A DNA stretch of 64,000 nt. Source: Mangrovibacter yixingensis. Lineage in GTDB: Bacteria > Pseudomonadota > Gammaproteobacteria > Enterobacterales > Enterobacteriaceae. Positions 9,063 to 17,782 of this stretch are shown here, piece after piece; within the stretch, counting starts at the first letter, position 1, and each line of letters starts with the position of its first letter. The DNA is taken from positions 225,716-289,715 of the forward strand of contig NZ_JAIVKM010000006.1 of assembly GCF_020523985.1 (NCBI RefSeq). Direction: 5' to 3'. Position numbers and translations under genes: made by a program. The notes below the pieces were generated by a model. It searched no databases, was not told where the DNA came from, and saw only the letters and a program-made list of their open reading frames with translations.

Positions 9063-9692
9063 TTAAAACGCGACGTCCAGCCCCAGTTGCCAGGTAGTCA
9101 GGTCATTGCCTGGCTGGGTGTTACCCTGCGACATGCGGGCATAAGCAGCAACGTTTTGATTTAGTGGAAGGTTTGCCCCCATTGAAAAGCCAATTTTTTC
9201 GTCTTCTTGCCCACTTTGAGAGGTATAAGGTTCAGACCATAAAGATGAACCAGAAATAAGATCCACCTGTGCCCAGGGCTGGAGCACTCCCCAGGCATAA
9301 TCCAAACGCCAGCCAATACGGCTCACATTTACCGTTTCAGCAGAAAGGCCAGACCAGGGCGCATGGTACTGATCCCAACCCGCGACAGGGCCGGTTGCAA
9401 GATTATCGTTTAACGGGAATTGCCAGTGAGTATTCACAGACTGCTCACCCGGTAGCGACGGGTCACGCCACATGACGATATTGCCCATCGGTGCATGAGA
9501 CGCTTTGATATGTTGTGCGAGAACGGTGTTGTAGTCCACCCGGCTGGGGGAGCCAGACTGCTCGGGAACAGGGGCTGCAGTTATATCACCGCGTGCATCC
9601 AACGCCAGGGCCACCGACGAATAAAATAAACACAACCCGCAACAGGCTGCATAACTGACTGCTTTGCCACTGCTAAAGGAAATGTTGTTCAT
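9063..9692 (-). CDS. yhjY: YhjY-like secreted or outer-membrane protein
   Basis: A 209-residue protein with a hydrophobic N-terminal export signal (AVSYAACCGLCLFYSSVALA, about 10-30). The C-terminal half alternates polar and aromatic residues and ends in a terminal Phe (WQLGLDVAF), typical of outer-membrane beta-barrels. It occupies the position of E. coli yhjY, an autotransporter-barrel protein, between yhjX and tag. The ATG at 9692 is preferred; an in-frame TTG five codons upstream (9707) has no clear ribosome site. The name rests partly on position, and function is unknown. The barrel looks short for a full autotransporter domain, so reduction is possible. Confidence 0.6.
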   Translation of the reverse strand: MNNISFSSGKAVSYAACCGLCLFYSSVALALDARGDITAAPVPEQSGSPSRVDYNTVLAQHIKASHAPMGNIVMWRDPSLPGEQSVNTHWQFPLNDNLATGPVAGWDQYHAPWSGLSAETVNVSRIGWRLDYAWGVLQPWAQVDLISGSSLWSEPYTSQSGQEDEKIGFSMGANLPLNQNVAAYARMSQGNTQPGNDLTTWQLGLDVAF

Positions 9693-9935
9693 TGTGGATG
9701 CCTGCAAATATTCAGTTTTATATTTTCTTTATCGGTGTTTTTTTTATGTACAACAGTGCAGAACTGGATTTATTTACGCGCTGAGATTGCCATGTGCTTC
9801 ACAGGATGGTGTGATGTCCGTCCAGTTTTCCCCCTTACCTGCGTGTTACCCAGATAATGTTAAAAACGCAGGGTATATATTTTAAGCGTATAGCCGATAA
9901 TAACGATTTACCACATCACAATAAGGACTGGCACC

Positions 9936-10499
9936 ATGCAACGTTGCGGTTGGGTTACCCAGGATTCACTTTATATTGATTATCATGACAATGAATGGGG
10001 CATACCGCAAAAATCAGGCGAAAAATTATTCGAAATGCTGTGCCTTGAAGGGCAACAGGCCGGGTTGTCCTGGATTACCGTATTGAAAAAGCGAGAGAAT
10101 TACCGCGCTGCGTTCCACCAGTTTTCCCCAAGAAAAGTCGCGCAAATGCAGGAAGATGACGTGGAAAAACTGCTGCAAAATGCCGGTATTATTCGCCACC
10201 GTGGCAAGATTGAAGCAATTATTACCAATGCCCGAGCATGGGTAGCAATGGAACAAAATGGCGAGTCATTTTCAGATTTTATCTGGGGTTTTGTGAACCA
10301 CCAGCCAGTGATTAACAGCCCGGCTGCGTTGTCGGATGTTCCTGCCAGCACTCCTGTATCGGAAGCGATGTCTAAGGCACTGAAGAAGAAGGGTTTCAAA
10401 TTTGTTGGCTCGACCATTTGCTATGCGTTCATGCAAGCTTGCGGGCTGGTGAATGACCATGTCGTGGGTTGCGCCTGCCACTCAGGGGCTGGCAGATGA
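9936..10499 (+). CDS. tag: 3-methyladenine DNA glycosylase I
   Basis: Constitutive base-excision repair enzyme that removes 3-methyladenine from alkylated DNA. It has 187 residues, the same as E. coli Tag. It opens with the zinc-ligand region MQRCGWV and contains YHDNEWGIP and LEGQQAGLSWITVLKKRENYR. It ends with the other zinc ligands (His and Cys in HVVGCACHSG). The ATG at 9936 lies after a GGACTGG stretch. Its stop overlaps the yiaC start (ATGA), so tag and yiaC are translationally coupled. Confidence 0.97.
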   Translation: MQRCGWVTQDSLYIDYHDNEWGIPQKSGEKLFEMLCLEGQQAGLSWITVLKKRENYRAAFHQFSPRKVAQMQEDDVEKLLQNAGIIRHRGKIEAIITNARAWVAMEQNGESFSDFIWGFVNHQPVINSPAALSDVPASTPVSEAMSKALKKKGFKFVGSTICYAFMQACGLVNDHVVGCACHSGAGR

Positions 10500-10927
10500 T
10501 TCGTCGCAGTCGCAAACGAGATATGCCTGAACTGCTGTCACTCTGGCTTGCCAGCACAACGGCAGCCCACGAATTTATTCCGGTCAGTTACTGGCAGGCC
10601 AGTGTGCCTGTTGTCCGGGATATTTACCTGCCCCACGCCACCACCTGGGTTTACCATGAGCAGGGAGAGTTACAGGGTTTTGTCAGCGTACTGGAATCGC
10701 GCTTTATTGGGGCGCTTTTTATCGCGCCTCATTCAGTAGGCCATGGGATTGGGCGAGAATTACTCAGCCACGTTAAAAATCGCTACCCGCTGTTAAGCCT
10801 GGAGGTATACCAGAAAAACAGCCGGGCAGTGAGTTTTTACCATGCTCAGGGCTTTCGTATTATTGAAAGCGCCTGGCAGGACGATACTCAGGAACCCACC
10901 TGGATCATGAGCTGGCAGGCGGGGTAA
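10496..10927 (+). CDS. yiaC: GNAT N-acetyltransferase YiaC
   Basis: A 143-residue GCN5-family acetyltransferase. E. coli YiaC (146 residues) is a protein lysine acetyltransferase. Motif A is visible as the acetyl-CoA binding stretch [12 protein letters not shown] at about 89-100. [18 protein letters not shown] and the C-terminal [12 protein letters not shown] match YiaC. The ATG at 10496 overlaps the tag stop codon and is preferred over an in-frame upstream TTG inside tag. The last 23 bases overlap the 3' end of bisC on the opposite strand. Confidence 0.93.
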   Translation: MIRRSRKRDMPELLSLWLASTTAAHEFIPVSYWQASVPVVRDIYLPHATTWVYHEQGELQGFVSVLESRFIGALFIAPHSVGHGIGRELLSHVKNRYPLLSLEVYQKNSRAVSFYHAQGFRIIESAWQDDTQEPTWIMSWQAG

Positions 10928-13295
10928 AAGCCGTCACCACTGGCAGCTCGCCAGTAAATTTTTCCATCCACACCAGTGATGTATTCGCGGCACAACCATT
11001 CCCCAGGCGCGACGAAGGAATATCTTTCGTCAGCACATTCACTGCACCGTGCTTGCACAGGCTGCCTTCCCCATTCTGTAAATCTGGCCAGGCCCCCTGG
11101 TGAATACAAATTACGCCAGCTTTAATGCCATCAGTCACATGCGCCCCAGCAAGCACTTGCCCACGATCATTCCACACCCGCACCACATCGCCATGGCGAA
11201 TACCGCGAGCTTCTGCATCAGTGGCATTGAGTGTCACAGGCTCCCGCCCGGCAACCTGGTAACGCTCACGCAACCGGCTGTAATTCAACTGGCTGTGCAA
11301 CCGATGAGCCGGGTGGGCAGACAACAACTGCAATTGTTCCGGTTGCGCATTGCCGTGCCATTCATCAGGTGCAAGCCAGGTGGGGTGCCCTGGGCAATCC
11401 GGGTAACCGTAACTGGCAATCCGCTCTGAATGAATCACAATTTTACCGGTTTCGGTTTTCAGTGGATGTGCCTGCGGGTCTGCCCGGAAATCACCAAACC
11501 GCACAAACTGGCTGTTCGCCGGGTTTTCAGGCATTTCGATGAGCTGGTTTTGCTCCCAGAAAGTGGCAAAAGGGATCAGAGCTACCTGGTTTGCCGCTCC
11601 CCGTGTTGCTGCCATTTGATAAAACGTCTCCAGCCAGGCCATTTCATCTTTACCTTCCGTAAAGCGCTGTTTTCCACCTTTCTCCCAATACTCGCTCAGG
11701 TCGGCAAAAATAGTGAAATCATCACGTGCTTCATATTGGGGTGCGACAACCTGCTTCATGGGAACCAGGTGCTGCTGGCTGTAATCCCCGGTCATGGTCA
11801 TATCATTACGTTCGTAGGTTGTGGTAACGGGTAACACGATATCGGCATGCTTCGCAGCCCCCGTCCAGAAACACTCCGAGATAACAATAAGCTCGGGCTT
11901 TTGCCAGGCACGAATCAGGCGGTTGGTGTCCTGATGGTGAGTAAAATTGGCTCCACCTGCCCACCAAATCATTTTCACGTCCGGGAATATGCGGTTTTCA
12001 CCATTGTGCTGGTAAGCGCCACCGGGGTTTTCCAGTGCCTCGACAATCCGGGCAACCGGCACTTTATCCACCGCATCAATTCCGCCTGCCACACTCCCTT
12101 GCATGGAAGCCAGCACGGCTGAACGCCGGGTTGGGTTACCGCCATTAGCAAAATGATAAGACAACCCAAAACCACCACCTGGCAGGCCAATCTGCCCCAA
12201 CATGGCCGCCAGCGTCACCAGCATCCAGTGTTTCTGCTCACCATATTGCTGGCGCTGCATGCCCCACCCTGCCATCAGCATGGTGCGGTTGTGGCTAAAT
12301 AACTCAGCCAGTTCACGTAGCGTGTGCGCCGGTATGCCACAAATCTCCGCGGCCCAGTCGGCGTCTTTTCTAATGCCGTCCTGCTCACCCAACAGGTAAT
12401 CCTGGAAAGTCGCGAACCCACTGGTGTATTTGCCGAGAAAATCACTGTCATGCCACTGATTTTCCAGCAATGTTGTGGCGATACCTAACATCATTGCGAC
12501 ATCGGTACCCATATGCGGAGCCAGCCAGGTCATCTGCTCGCCAAAGAAATCGAGGGTTTCTGAACGCATCGGGTCAATACAAATCAGGCGCTTGCCGCTC
12601 TTTTTCAGCGCCTCGTAATACTTCATGCCTTGCTCATCGCTGGCATTCCAGGCAATTTTCAGGGTATTGAGTGGGTTGGCACTCCACATCACCACCACAT
12701 CGCTATGCTCCAGCACCAAAGGCCAGCTGGTTTGCTGCTGGTAAACTTCGTTACCACCCACGACATACGGCATGATCACCTGAGCGGCCCCGGTAGAGTA
12801 ATCGCCAAGATGCCCTGTGTACCCGCCAGCCAGACTCATATAGCGCTGTAACAGTGTGGCGGCTTTGTGCATCACGCCATTAGAGCGCCAGCCATATGAA
12901 CCCGCAAAAATTGACGAAGCCCCCCAAGTTTGGCGGATACGGCGGTGCTGTCGGTCAATCAGCGCCAGCGCATCTTCCCAGCTGACCCGAACAAATTCAT
13001 CCTGCCCACGCACACCCTGAGGGCTGTCTGGTGATGCCAGGTAGCCCTTACGCACCATGGGGTAACGCACACGGGTTGGGCTGTGAACCTGGTCGGCAAC
13101 AACGGTTTGCAGCGTATTTTCGTGGGGCGTGTCGAGTGCTCCGCGAGACGAAAATACGGTTTCACCATCAGTTTCTACCAATACCGGCCCCCAGTGGGCT
13201 GCTGTCAGTACCTGGTATCGTTTTTTATCCACAATGGGCTCCGGAATCTTTGCAGGTGTTAAGTGTTGTTGTTTTGCCGCGCTCTGTTGGCGCAT
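10905..13295 (-). CDS. bisC: Biotin sulfoxide reductase BisC
   Basis: Cytoplasmic molybdopterin enzyme of the DMSO reductase family that reduces biotin sulfoxide, and in E. coli also methionine-S-sulfoxide. It has 796 residues; E. coli BisC has 777, and the extra length is an N-terminal extension before [26 protein letters not shown] at about 133-140 supplies the expected molybdenum-ligand Ser. [18 protein letters not shown], [16 protein letters not shown] and [14 protein letters not shown] blocks match the cytosolic TorZ/BisC branch. No N-terminal Cys cluster or twin-arginine signal is present. An internal start nearer the conserved region is possible. Confidence 0.95.
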   Translation of the reverse strand: MRQQSAAKQQHLTPAKIPEPIVDKKRYQVLTAAHWGPVLVETDGETVFSSRGALDTPHENTLQTVVADQVHSPTRVRYPMVRKGYLASPDSPQGVRGQDEFVRVSWEDALALIDRQHRRIRQTWGASSIFAGSYGWRSNGVMHKAATLLQRYMSLAGGYTGHLGDYSTGAAQVIMPYVVGGNEVYQQQTSWPLVLEHSDVVVMWSANPLNTLKIAWNASDEQGMKYYEALKKSGKRLICIDPMRSETLDFFGEQMTWLAPHMGTDVAMMLGIATTLLENQWHDSDFLGKYTSGFATFQDYLLGEQDGIRKDADWAAEICGIPAHTLRELAELFSHNRTMLMAGWGMQRQQYGEQKHWMLVTLAAMLGQIGLPGGGFGLSYHFANGGNPTRRSAVLASMQGSVAGGIDAVDKVPVARIVEALENPGGAYQHNGENRIFPDVKMIWWAGGANFTHHQDTNRLIRAWQKPELIVISECFWTGAAKHADIVLPVTTTYERNDMTMTGDYSQQHLVPMKQVVAPQYEARDDFTIFADLSEYWEKGGKQRFTEGKDEMAWLETFYQMAATRGAANQVALIPFATFWEQNQLIEMPENPANSQFVRFGDFRADPQAHPLKTETGKIVIHSERIASYGYPDCPGHPTWLAPDEWHGNAQPEQLQLLSAHPAHRLHSQLNYSRLRERYQVAGREPVTLNATDAEARGIRHGDVVRVWNDRGQVLAGAHVTDGIKAGVICIHQGAWPDLQNGEGSLCKHGAVNVLTKDIPSSRLGNGCAANTSLVWMEKFTGELPVVTAFTPPASS

Positions 13296-13397
13296 TTTAC
13301 AAAATCAGACTTTTCAACGAAATTTTCTTTCGGTAAAGCCGTCATAATCTACCGCCATCCGCATTACGACAATTCAATTTCGGCATAAGGATATAAC

Positions 13398-14060
13398 ATG
13401 CAAAAACATAAGGTTATGCTGGCGACTTTAGTATGCGCCACACTCGTTATTTCTGGTTGTACAACAAACCCTTATACCGGTGAAAGCCAGGCTGCAAAAT
13501 CTGGCGTTGGCGCAGGTATTGGCTCGCTGGTTGGTGCTGGCGTGGGTGTACTGTCTTCTTCAAAAAGCGACCGGGGTAAAGGTGCGCTAATTGGTGCGGC
13601 AGCCGGTGCTGCATTAGGCGGTGGCATTGGCTACTACATGGATGCCCAGGAAGCGAAGCTGCGGGAAAAAATGCAGGGAACCGGGGTGAGTGTAACGCGC
13701 CAGGGCGATAACATCGTGCTGAACATGCCCAATAATGTCACCTTTGACAGCAGCAGCGCTGTGCTGAAGCCTGCCGGGGCCAATACCTTAACGGGTGTCG
13801 CGATGGTGCTGAAAGAGTACCCGAAAACTGCCGTTAATGTGGTGGGCTATACCGACAGCACTGGCGGGCACGACCTGAATATGCGCTTGTCACAGCAACG
13901 CGCAGACAGCGTTGGTAGTTCGCTGATTACTCAGGGTGTTGCAGGTAACCGGGTGCACACTTCTGGTATGGGCCCGGCTAACCCTGTCGCCAGCAACGCT
14001 ACCGAACAAGGTAAAGCCCAAAACCGCCGGGTAGAAATTACGTTGTCGCCGCTGCAGTAA
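13398..14060 (+). CDS. yiaD: OmpA-family outer-membrane lipoprotein YiaD
   Basis: A 220-residue lipoprotein (E. coli YiaD 219). The lipobox LVISGC places the lipidated Cys at residue 21. A glycine-rich segment (KSGVGAGIGSLVGAGVG, GKGALIGAAAGAALGGGIGYYMD) at about 35-82 may insert in the membrane. The C-terminal OmpA/MotB peptidoglycan-binding domain covers about 105-220, with VVGYTDSTGGHDLNMRLSQQRA and QNRRVEI. In E. coli YiaD can suppress growth defects of bam mutants when overproduced. The gene has a typical AAGGATAT ribosome site. Confidence 0.96.
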   Translation: MQKHKVMLATLVCATLVISGCTTNPYTGESQAAKSGVGAGIGSLVGAGVGVLSSSKSDRGKGALIGAAAGAALGGGIGYYMDAQEAKLREKMQGTGVSVTRQGDNIVLNMPNNVTFDSSSAVLKPAGANTLTGVAMVLKEYPKTAVNVVGYTDSTGGHDLNMRLSQQRADSVGSSLITQGVAGNRVHTSGMGPANPVASNATEQGKAQNRRVEITLSPLQ

Positions 14061-14070
14061 CACATATTGT

Positions 14071-14091
14071 CCGGGTTATAGATTAGCCCGG
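14071..14091 (+). terminator. Hairpin after yiaD
   Basis: CCGGGTTA (14071-14078) pairs with TAGCCCGG (14084-14091) with one G-U pair, ten bases after the yiaD stop. No U-tract follows, so termination is uncertain. Confidence 0.4.
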
Positions 14092-14224
14092 CCAATAAAT
14101 AAGAACATTCTTATTTAAAGAAAATGACACTCCTCTATTTTAGCCCTACCATTTTCCAGAGTTTCATTATCATTGACAACATGAAAAAATGGAGTTTTAA
14201 GAATATTGATATAAGAAATGGAAG

Positions 14225-14470
14225 ATGGACATATCACTCGCCAGGCCAACCGAAATATTTTTCATCATTGAGCGCTTATTCCCGAGAGATAATTTAGTAC
14301 CGGAAATGTTAGCTTTTGGTGAAATAAGTCCGTCAGCAATACAAATACACAGAACTGTAATACGTCTTATGGTTAAACAAGATCTCTACATGGATGGCAT
14401 AAAAATTCAGGCAGGTGACATATCCTTATGGCAAAGAATTAAATACCTCTTTGGTGCAAATGTGTCGTAA
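14225..14470 (+). CDS. Hypothetical protein in AT-rich islet
   Basis: An 81-codon frame starting ATGGACATATCA with a GGAAG directly against the ATG, which is poorly spaced. I do not recognise the product: mostly soluble, a central QIHRTVIRLMVKQDLYMD stretch and a C-terminal LWQRIKYLFGANVS. Base composition is much more AT-rich than yiaD or ghrB on either side, suggesting acquired DNA. The single TAA that ends it is followed in the same frame by 9 more sense codons and then the next ORF, so it may be the front half of one broken gene. Confidence 0.4.
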   Translation: MDISLARPTEIFFIIERLFPRDNLVPEMLAFGEISPSAIQIHRTVIRLMVKQDLYMDGIKIQAGDISLWQRIKYLFGANVS

Positions 14471-14497
14471 AAAGATACTAAAAACTTCATTTACAAA

Positions 14498-14887
14498 TTG
14501 GATTACTCTGGATCATTGATTGCCATTATACCGCTTCCTGGCTCTGACATCATTAATGTTAAATGGGGGAATATTTTTATACTCGCATTCATCACATTCA
14601 TCACATTCATCACATTCATCACATTCATCACATTCATCACATTCACTATCGAATCACGCAATAGGCTCAGAATTACAATAGTGAATACAGCATGCAATGT
14701 GATTCTTCTAATATTAAGCATAACATTAACATTTAAAGTAGCTAGTTACCTTATATCCTCACCATCAAATAACATCGTATTAAATACATACGATAGAAAT
14801 GTTTTTCTGTTATGCTTAATCGGATGTATTATCTATTTTATCATTAAAAAAGTTATCTATGAATTACATACCAAGAACATTAGTTAA
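14498..14887 (+). pseudogene. Hydrophobic protein with (Phe-Ile-Thr)n repeat, possibly a broken gene half
   Basis: A 129-codon frame in phase with the preceding ORF, separated from it only by one TAA. The first usable start is a TTG without a ribosome site, and there is no in-frame ATG near its beginning. It therefore looks like the back half of a gene split by a nonsense mutation. Features are a first membrane segment containing six in-frame copies of Phe-Ile-Thr (encoded by the 9-bp tandem repeat), a second segment around VNTACNVILLILSITLTF and a third around VFLLCLIGCIIYFII. Its function is unknown. If translation does occur it would make a small three-segment membrane protein. Confidence 0.4.
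14587..14646 (+). repeat. 9-bp tandem repeat (ATTCATCAC)n
   Basis: Six perfect copies of ATTCATCAC plus a six-base partial copy. The unit length is a multiple of three, so gain or loss of units lengthens or shortens the Phe-Ile-Thr run without shifting the frame. Confidence 0.95.
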
Positions 14888-15179
14888 AGCTTATACACAG
14901 GCGCTTGATTGTTATGGCAAAGATACAAAACTGGAGTATCTATTAACTGCATCTTTCCAATGCGCTTGGTACTTCAGCTATTTGTTCTTATTATCTGGAG
15001 ATTATTGGTCAATAATTCTAACCGGGCTATTCATTGTACCACTTATTTCCAGCAGTCTGCGTTGCCTGAATGGGTTAAAAAGGAGTAGAGCTATCGGGTT
15101 CCTGTGGCTCATCTGCCCTTATGTTATGCTGTTTTTACCTTTATTGCTGCCAGTTAACAAGAACACTCACCAAGAATAA
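14859..15179 (+). CDS. Small hypothetical membrane protein
   Basis: A 106-codon frame beginning ATGAATTACATACCAAG, overlapping the end of the previous frame by 29 bases. It has about three hydrophobic stretches: FQCAWYFSYLFLLSG, YWSIILTGLFIVPLISS and IGFLWLICPYVMLFLPLLL. A short positively charged loop (RCLNGLKRSRA) lies between the second and third. No family is recognised and the ribosome site is weak. It shares the AT-rich composition of the islet between yiaD and ghrB. It may act with the preceding hydrophobic protein, but nothing visible proves this. Confidence 0.45.
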   Translation: MNYIPRTLVKAYTQALDCYGKDTKLEYLLTASFQCAWYFSYLFLLSGDYWSIILTGLFIVPLISSSLRCLNGLKRSRAIGFLWLICPYVMLFLPLLLPVNKNTHQE

Positions 15180-15367
15180 ACACATCAAAATGGGCACCTG
15201 CACAAAAAACAGTGTAATTATCTGTCTTTTTTCGCACTTTCCTGCTCAGTAAACACTGTACTCTAGTAGTAGAATCGTAATGTCATATCAGCCTTTCCAG
15301 GCAAAATCACAACGTGTGGCCGGCAATTGCCGCCCGTTAATATTCAGTTGAATTTACGGAGACCTGT

Positions 15368-16348
15368 ATGAAGCCGTCCATTATTCTCTATAAAACACTG
15401 CCCGAAAACCTGGTTGCCCGCCTGAAAGAAAAAGTGGACGTTATCCAGGTGAATAACCTGAGCCCGGAAACTGTTCAGGCCAATGCGGATGCCTTTGCCA
15501 GCGCGGCAGGTTTGTTAGGTGCGGGGGGAAAAGTGGATGCAGCACTGTTAACTGCCATGCCTGCTTTACGCGCTGCTTCAACCGTTTCCGTGGGTTACGA
15601 CAACTTTGATGTCGATGCCCTCACTCAGCGCAATGTCCTGCTCATGCACACCCCTACCGAATTGACAGAAACCGTGGCAGACACGTTGATGACACTGATT
15701 CTGGCAACAGCCCGTAGAGCACTGGAAGTGGCTGAGCGGGTAAAAAAAGGTGAATGGACCAGCAGTATTGGGCCAGACTGGTACGGCGTGGATGTGCACC
15801 ATAAAACTATCGGTATTATTGGCATGGGTCGCATTGGTATGGCGCTGGCACAACGCGCGCACTTTGGGTTTGGTATGCCGGTGTTGTATAACGCTCGCCG
15901 CCACCACACCGAAGCAGAATCGCGCTTTGGCGCCCGCTACTGTGACCTGGATACACTGCTGAGCGAAGCGGATTTTGTGTGCAGCATTCTGCCGCTGACC
16001 GATGAAACATACCATGTGCTGAATGCAGAAAAACTGGCGCTGATGAAACCTTCAGCCATTCTGATCAATGCAGGTCGTGGCCCGGTGATTGATGAACCCG
16101 CGCTGATTGATGCCCTGAAAAACGGCAAAATTCACGCTGCCGGATTGGATGTGTTCGAGCAAGAACCGCTGCCCGTTGATTCTCCACTTCTGAGTATGCC
16201 AAATGTTGTTGCCCTGCCGCATATTGGCTCAGCAACCCATGAAACACGTTACAACATGGCAGCTACGGCGGTGGAAAATCTGCTTAATGCGCTGGAAGGA
16301 AAAGTTGAGAAAAACTGTGTGAATCCGGCTGTTGCCAGGAAAGGTTGA
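15368..16348 (+). CDS. ghrB: Glyoxylate/hydroxypyruvate/2-ketogluconate reductase GhrB
   Basis: NADPH-dependent D-isomer 2-hydroxyacid dehydrogenase, 326 residues against 324 in E. coli. It reduces glyoxylate, hydroxypyruvate and 2-keto-D-gluconate. The Rossmann motif GMGRIG lies at about 152-157. The catalytic triad fits the family: Arg in NAGRGP (237), Glu in DVFEQEP (266) and His in LPHIGS (285). The ATG at 15368 follows a GGAGACCTGT ribosome site. The gene is convergent with yiaF across a shared hairpin. Confidence 0.97.
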   Translation: MKPSIILYKTLPENLVARLKEKVDVIQVNNLSPETVQANADAFASAAGLLGAGGKVDAALLTAMPALRAASTVSVGYDNFDVDALTQRNVLLMHTPTELTETVADTLMTLILATARRALEVAERVKKGEWTSSIGPDWYGVDVHHKTIGIIGMGRIGMALAQRAHFGFGMPVLYNARRHHTEAESRFGARYCDLDTLLSEADFVCSILPLTDETYHVLNAEKLALMKPSAILINAGRGPVIDEPALIDALKNGKIHAAGLDVFEQEPLPVDSPLLSMPNVVALPHIGSATHETRYNMAATAVENLLNALEGKVEKNCVNPAVARKG

Positions 16349-16369
16349 AGAAAGCGAAACAGGTAATAA

Positions 16370-16396
16370 CCGCTCTGTGTTTATGGCACAGAGCGG
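16370..16396. terminator. Bidirectional terminator ghrB/yiaF
   Basis: CCGCTCTGTG (16370-16379) and CACAGAGCGG (16387-16396) form a perfect ten-pair stem with a seven-base loop. It sits between the convergent genes ghrB and yiaF. Confidence 0.8.
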
Positions 16397-16405
16397 AAAA
16401 TGAGT

Positions 16406-17116
16406 TTACTGCATTGTGTTCATGGCGCTAGCGTAAGCCTGGCTAAATGCCTGGTGTTGTGCGGTAAGCGGCCCAATCAGCGCGTTGTACTGGTTGGCTT
16501 GCTCTGTGGTTGGGAATTGAATACCGTCTGCCACAAAAGTCACTTTATCGCCCTGCTGCTGTACAAAATCCCCTACCTGCACCAGTTGCTGAGACAATAC
16601 CTGTGCTGCCGGAATCAGTGGCGTAACCGCATTTGACGGCGCAGTCACCACCTTCTGGTAAGCCTGGTCAAATACCGGCTTCAGGTCATCCGCCAGTTGC
16701 AACCCAGAACGTGCTGAATCAGCCTGCATTTTGGCATTCTGGACCTGCTGGCTTAATACCCCTAGGGAACCGTTAATCTGGCGTAACGTATCACGGCTCG
16801 TCATATAATCCTGCGGTGAGCGAATCCCATTAATGCTGTCCACCAGGGGCTTAATACCGGAATCCATTGCCTGGTTCATTTGTTGGGAGAAGCCATACAG
16901 AATGGCATAATCAGAAACAAACGAGCCAAACTGTTTTTTCTGATCGGTGGTTAACGTGGGCAAATGCTCACCACTGCGCATCACTGTATTCTGCAGAAAA
17001 TCAATGAATGCTTTACGCTGATCAGCTTCTTTGTCAAAACACCCACTCAAACTGACCACCATCAATAACGCCAGAAACGGCGCAAACCAGCGAGAGCAGG
17101 ACTTTCCTGTCGCCAT
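16406..17116 (-). CDS. yiaF: DUF3053 lipoprotein YiaF
   Basis: A 236-residue predicted lipoprotein, identical in length to E. coli YiaF. The N-terminal signal ends in the lipobox SLSGC with Cys at residue 26. The rest is mostly helical with many Gln residues, and QRKAFIDFLQNTVMRSGE, FVSDYAILYGFSQQMNQAMDSG and FVADGIQFPT match the family closely. In E. coli it has been reported as a barrier-function protein needed under antibiotic-stress conditions; its biochemical role is unknown. It has its own upstream region and no operon partner. Confidence 0.95.
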   Translation of the reverse strand: MATGKSCSRWFAPFLALLMVVSLSGCFDKEADQRKAFIDFLQNTVMRSGEHLPTLTTDQKKQFGSFVSDYAILYGFSQQMNQAMDSGIKPLVDSINGIRSPQDYMTSRDTLRQINGSLGVLSQQVQNAKMQADSARSGLQLADDLKPVFDQAYQKVVTAPSNAVTPLIPAAQVLSQQLVQVGDFVQQQGDKVTFVADGIQFPTTEQANQYNALIGPLTAQHQAFSQAYASAMNTMQ

Positions 17117-17412
17117 TTTCTACTCCTTACACCCGAAAAACGCGCAAGCGCGACCATAAATTCAACGCACACAAGGATAGTCCAGTCGGCGCGCACTTAA
17201 TAGCCTTTCCTTATGAATCTGGCGAATTTCTTCGCAAAACTGGCCCGCCGAAAGCCACAAATCCACGGCGCATTTTTCGTTCAAGAATTGTTCTGTTGCG
17301 CGAAATTTTCCGTCTATTATTAAAAATGCGGCCCCGGAAAATGCACATTGTTTTTGCTCATTCCCTGTGCCACAGGCATGCCATTTCCGCTGTGAGATTT
17401 GAGGAGTTCTCA

Positions 17413-17688
17413 ATGGAATTAAAAGACCCTGGAGCTGAACTACTGACAAGCCTTGAGCAGATTATTTTTAAAGATATGCCGCAGGCCAACCTGACAACCC
17501 CGAATAGCATTTTTTCTGAGTATGAACAATTACGTCAGGGGACAGGCCTGAAACTTGATGACTTTGCCACTGCAATGGGCGTGACTCTTGCCCATGTGCA
17601 GGAGTGGGAAGAGCGGCGGGCACAACCTTCCGCAACAGAGTTAAAATTAATGCGCCTGATTCAGGCAAAAAACCCTTTGCTTCAATAA
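17413..17688 (+). CDS. yiaG: HTH-type transcriptional regulator YiaG
   Basis: A 91-residue DNA-binding protein of the XRE/HigA-like group (E. coli YiaG 96). The conserved front is MELKDPGAELLTSLEQI. The helix-turn-helix is in the C half (LRQGTGLKLDDFATAMGVTLAHVQEWEERRAQPS), ending in ATELKLMRLIQ. The ATG at 17413 has an excellent GAGGAG ribosome site, so a longer in-frame reading with a non-ATG start at 17296 is discarded. It lacks the paired toxin expected of a HigBA module. Target genes are unknown. Confidence 0.93.
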   Translation: MELKDPGAELLTSLEQIIFKDMPQANLTTPNSIFSEYEQLRQGTGLKLDDFATAMGVTLAHVQEWEERRAQPSATELKLMRLIQAKNPLLQ

Positions 17689-17732
17689 ATCCGCACTTTT
17701 TTATCTTTCCTTGTAACCCCTGATACAGTGAC

Positions 17733-17766
17733 AAAAAAACCCGCCATTTGAGGCGGGTTTTGATTT
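17733..17766. terminator. Bidirectional terminator yiaG/glyS
   Basis: AAACCCGCC and GGCGGGTTT enclose ATTTGA, with an A-run on the left and T-run on the right. It therefore terminates yiaG on the plus strand and glyS on the minus strand. Confidence 0.9.
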
Positions 17767-17782
17767 TTAGCAGAGCAGAACC

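Noticed and set aside
17296..17412. N-terminal extension of yiaG
   Set aside because: It would use a non-ATG start and adds residues absent from the family; the ATG at 17413 has a strong GAGGAG site.
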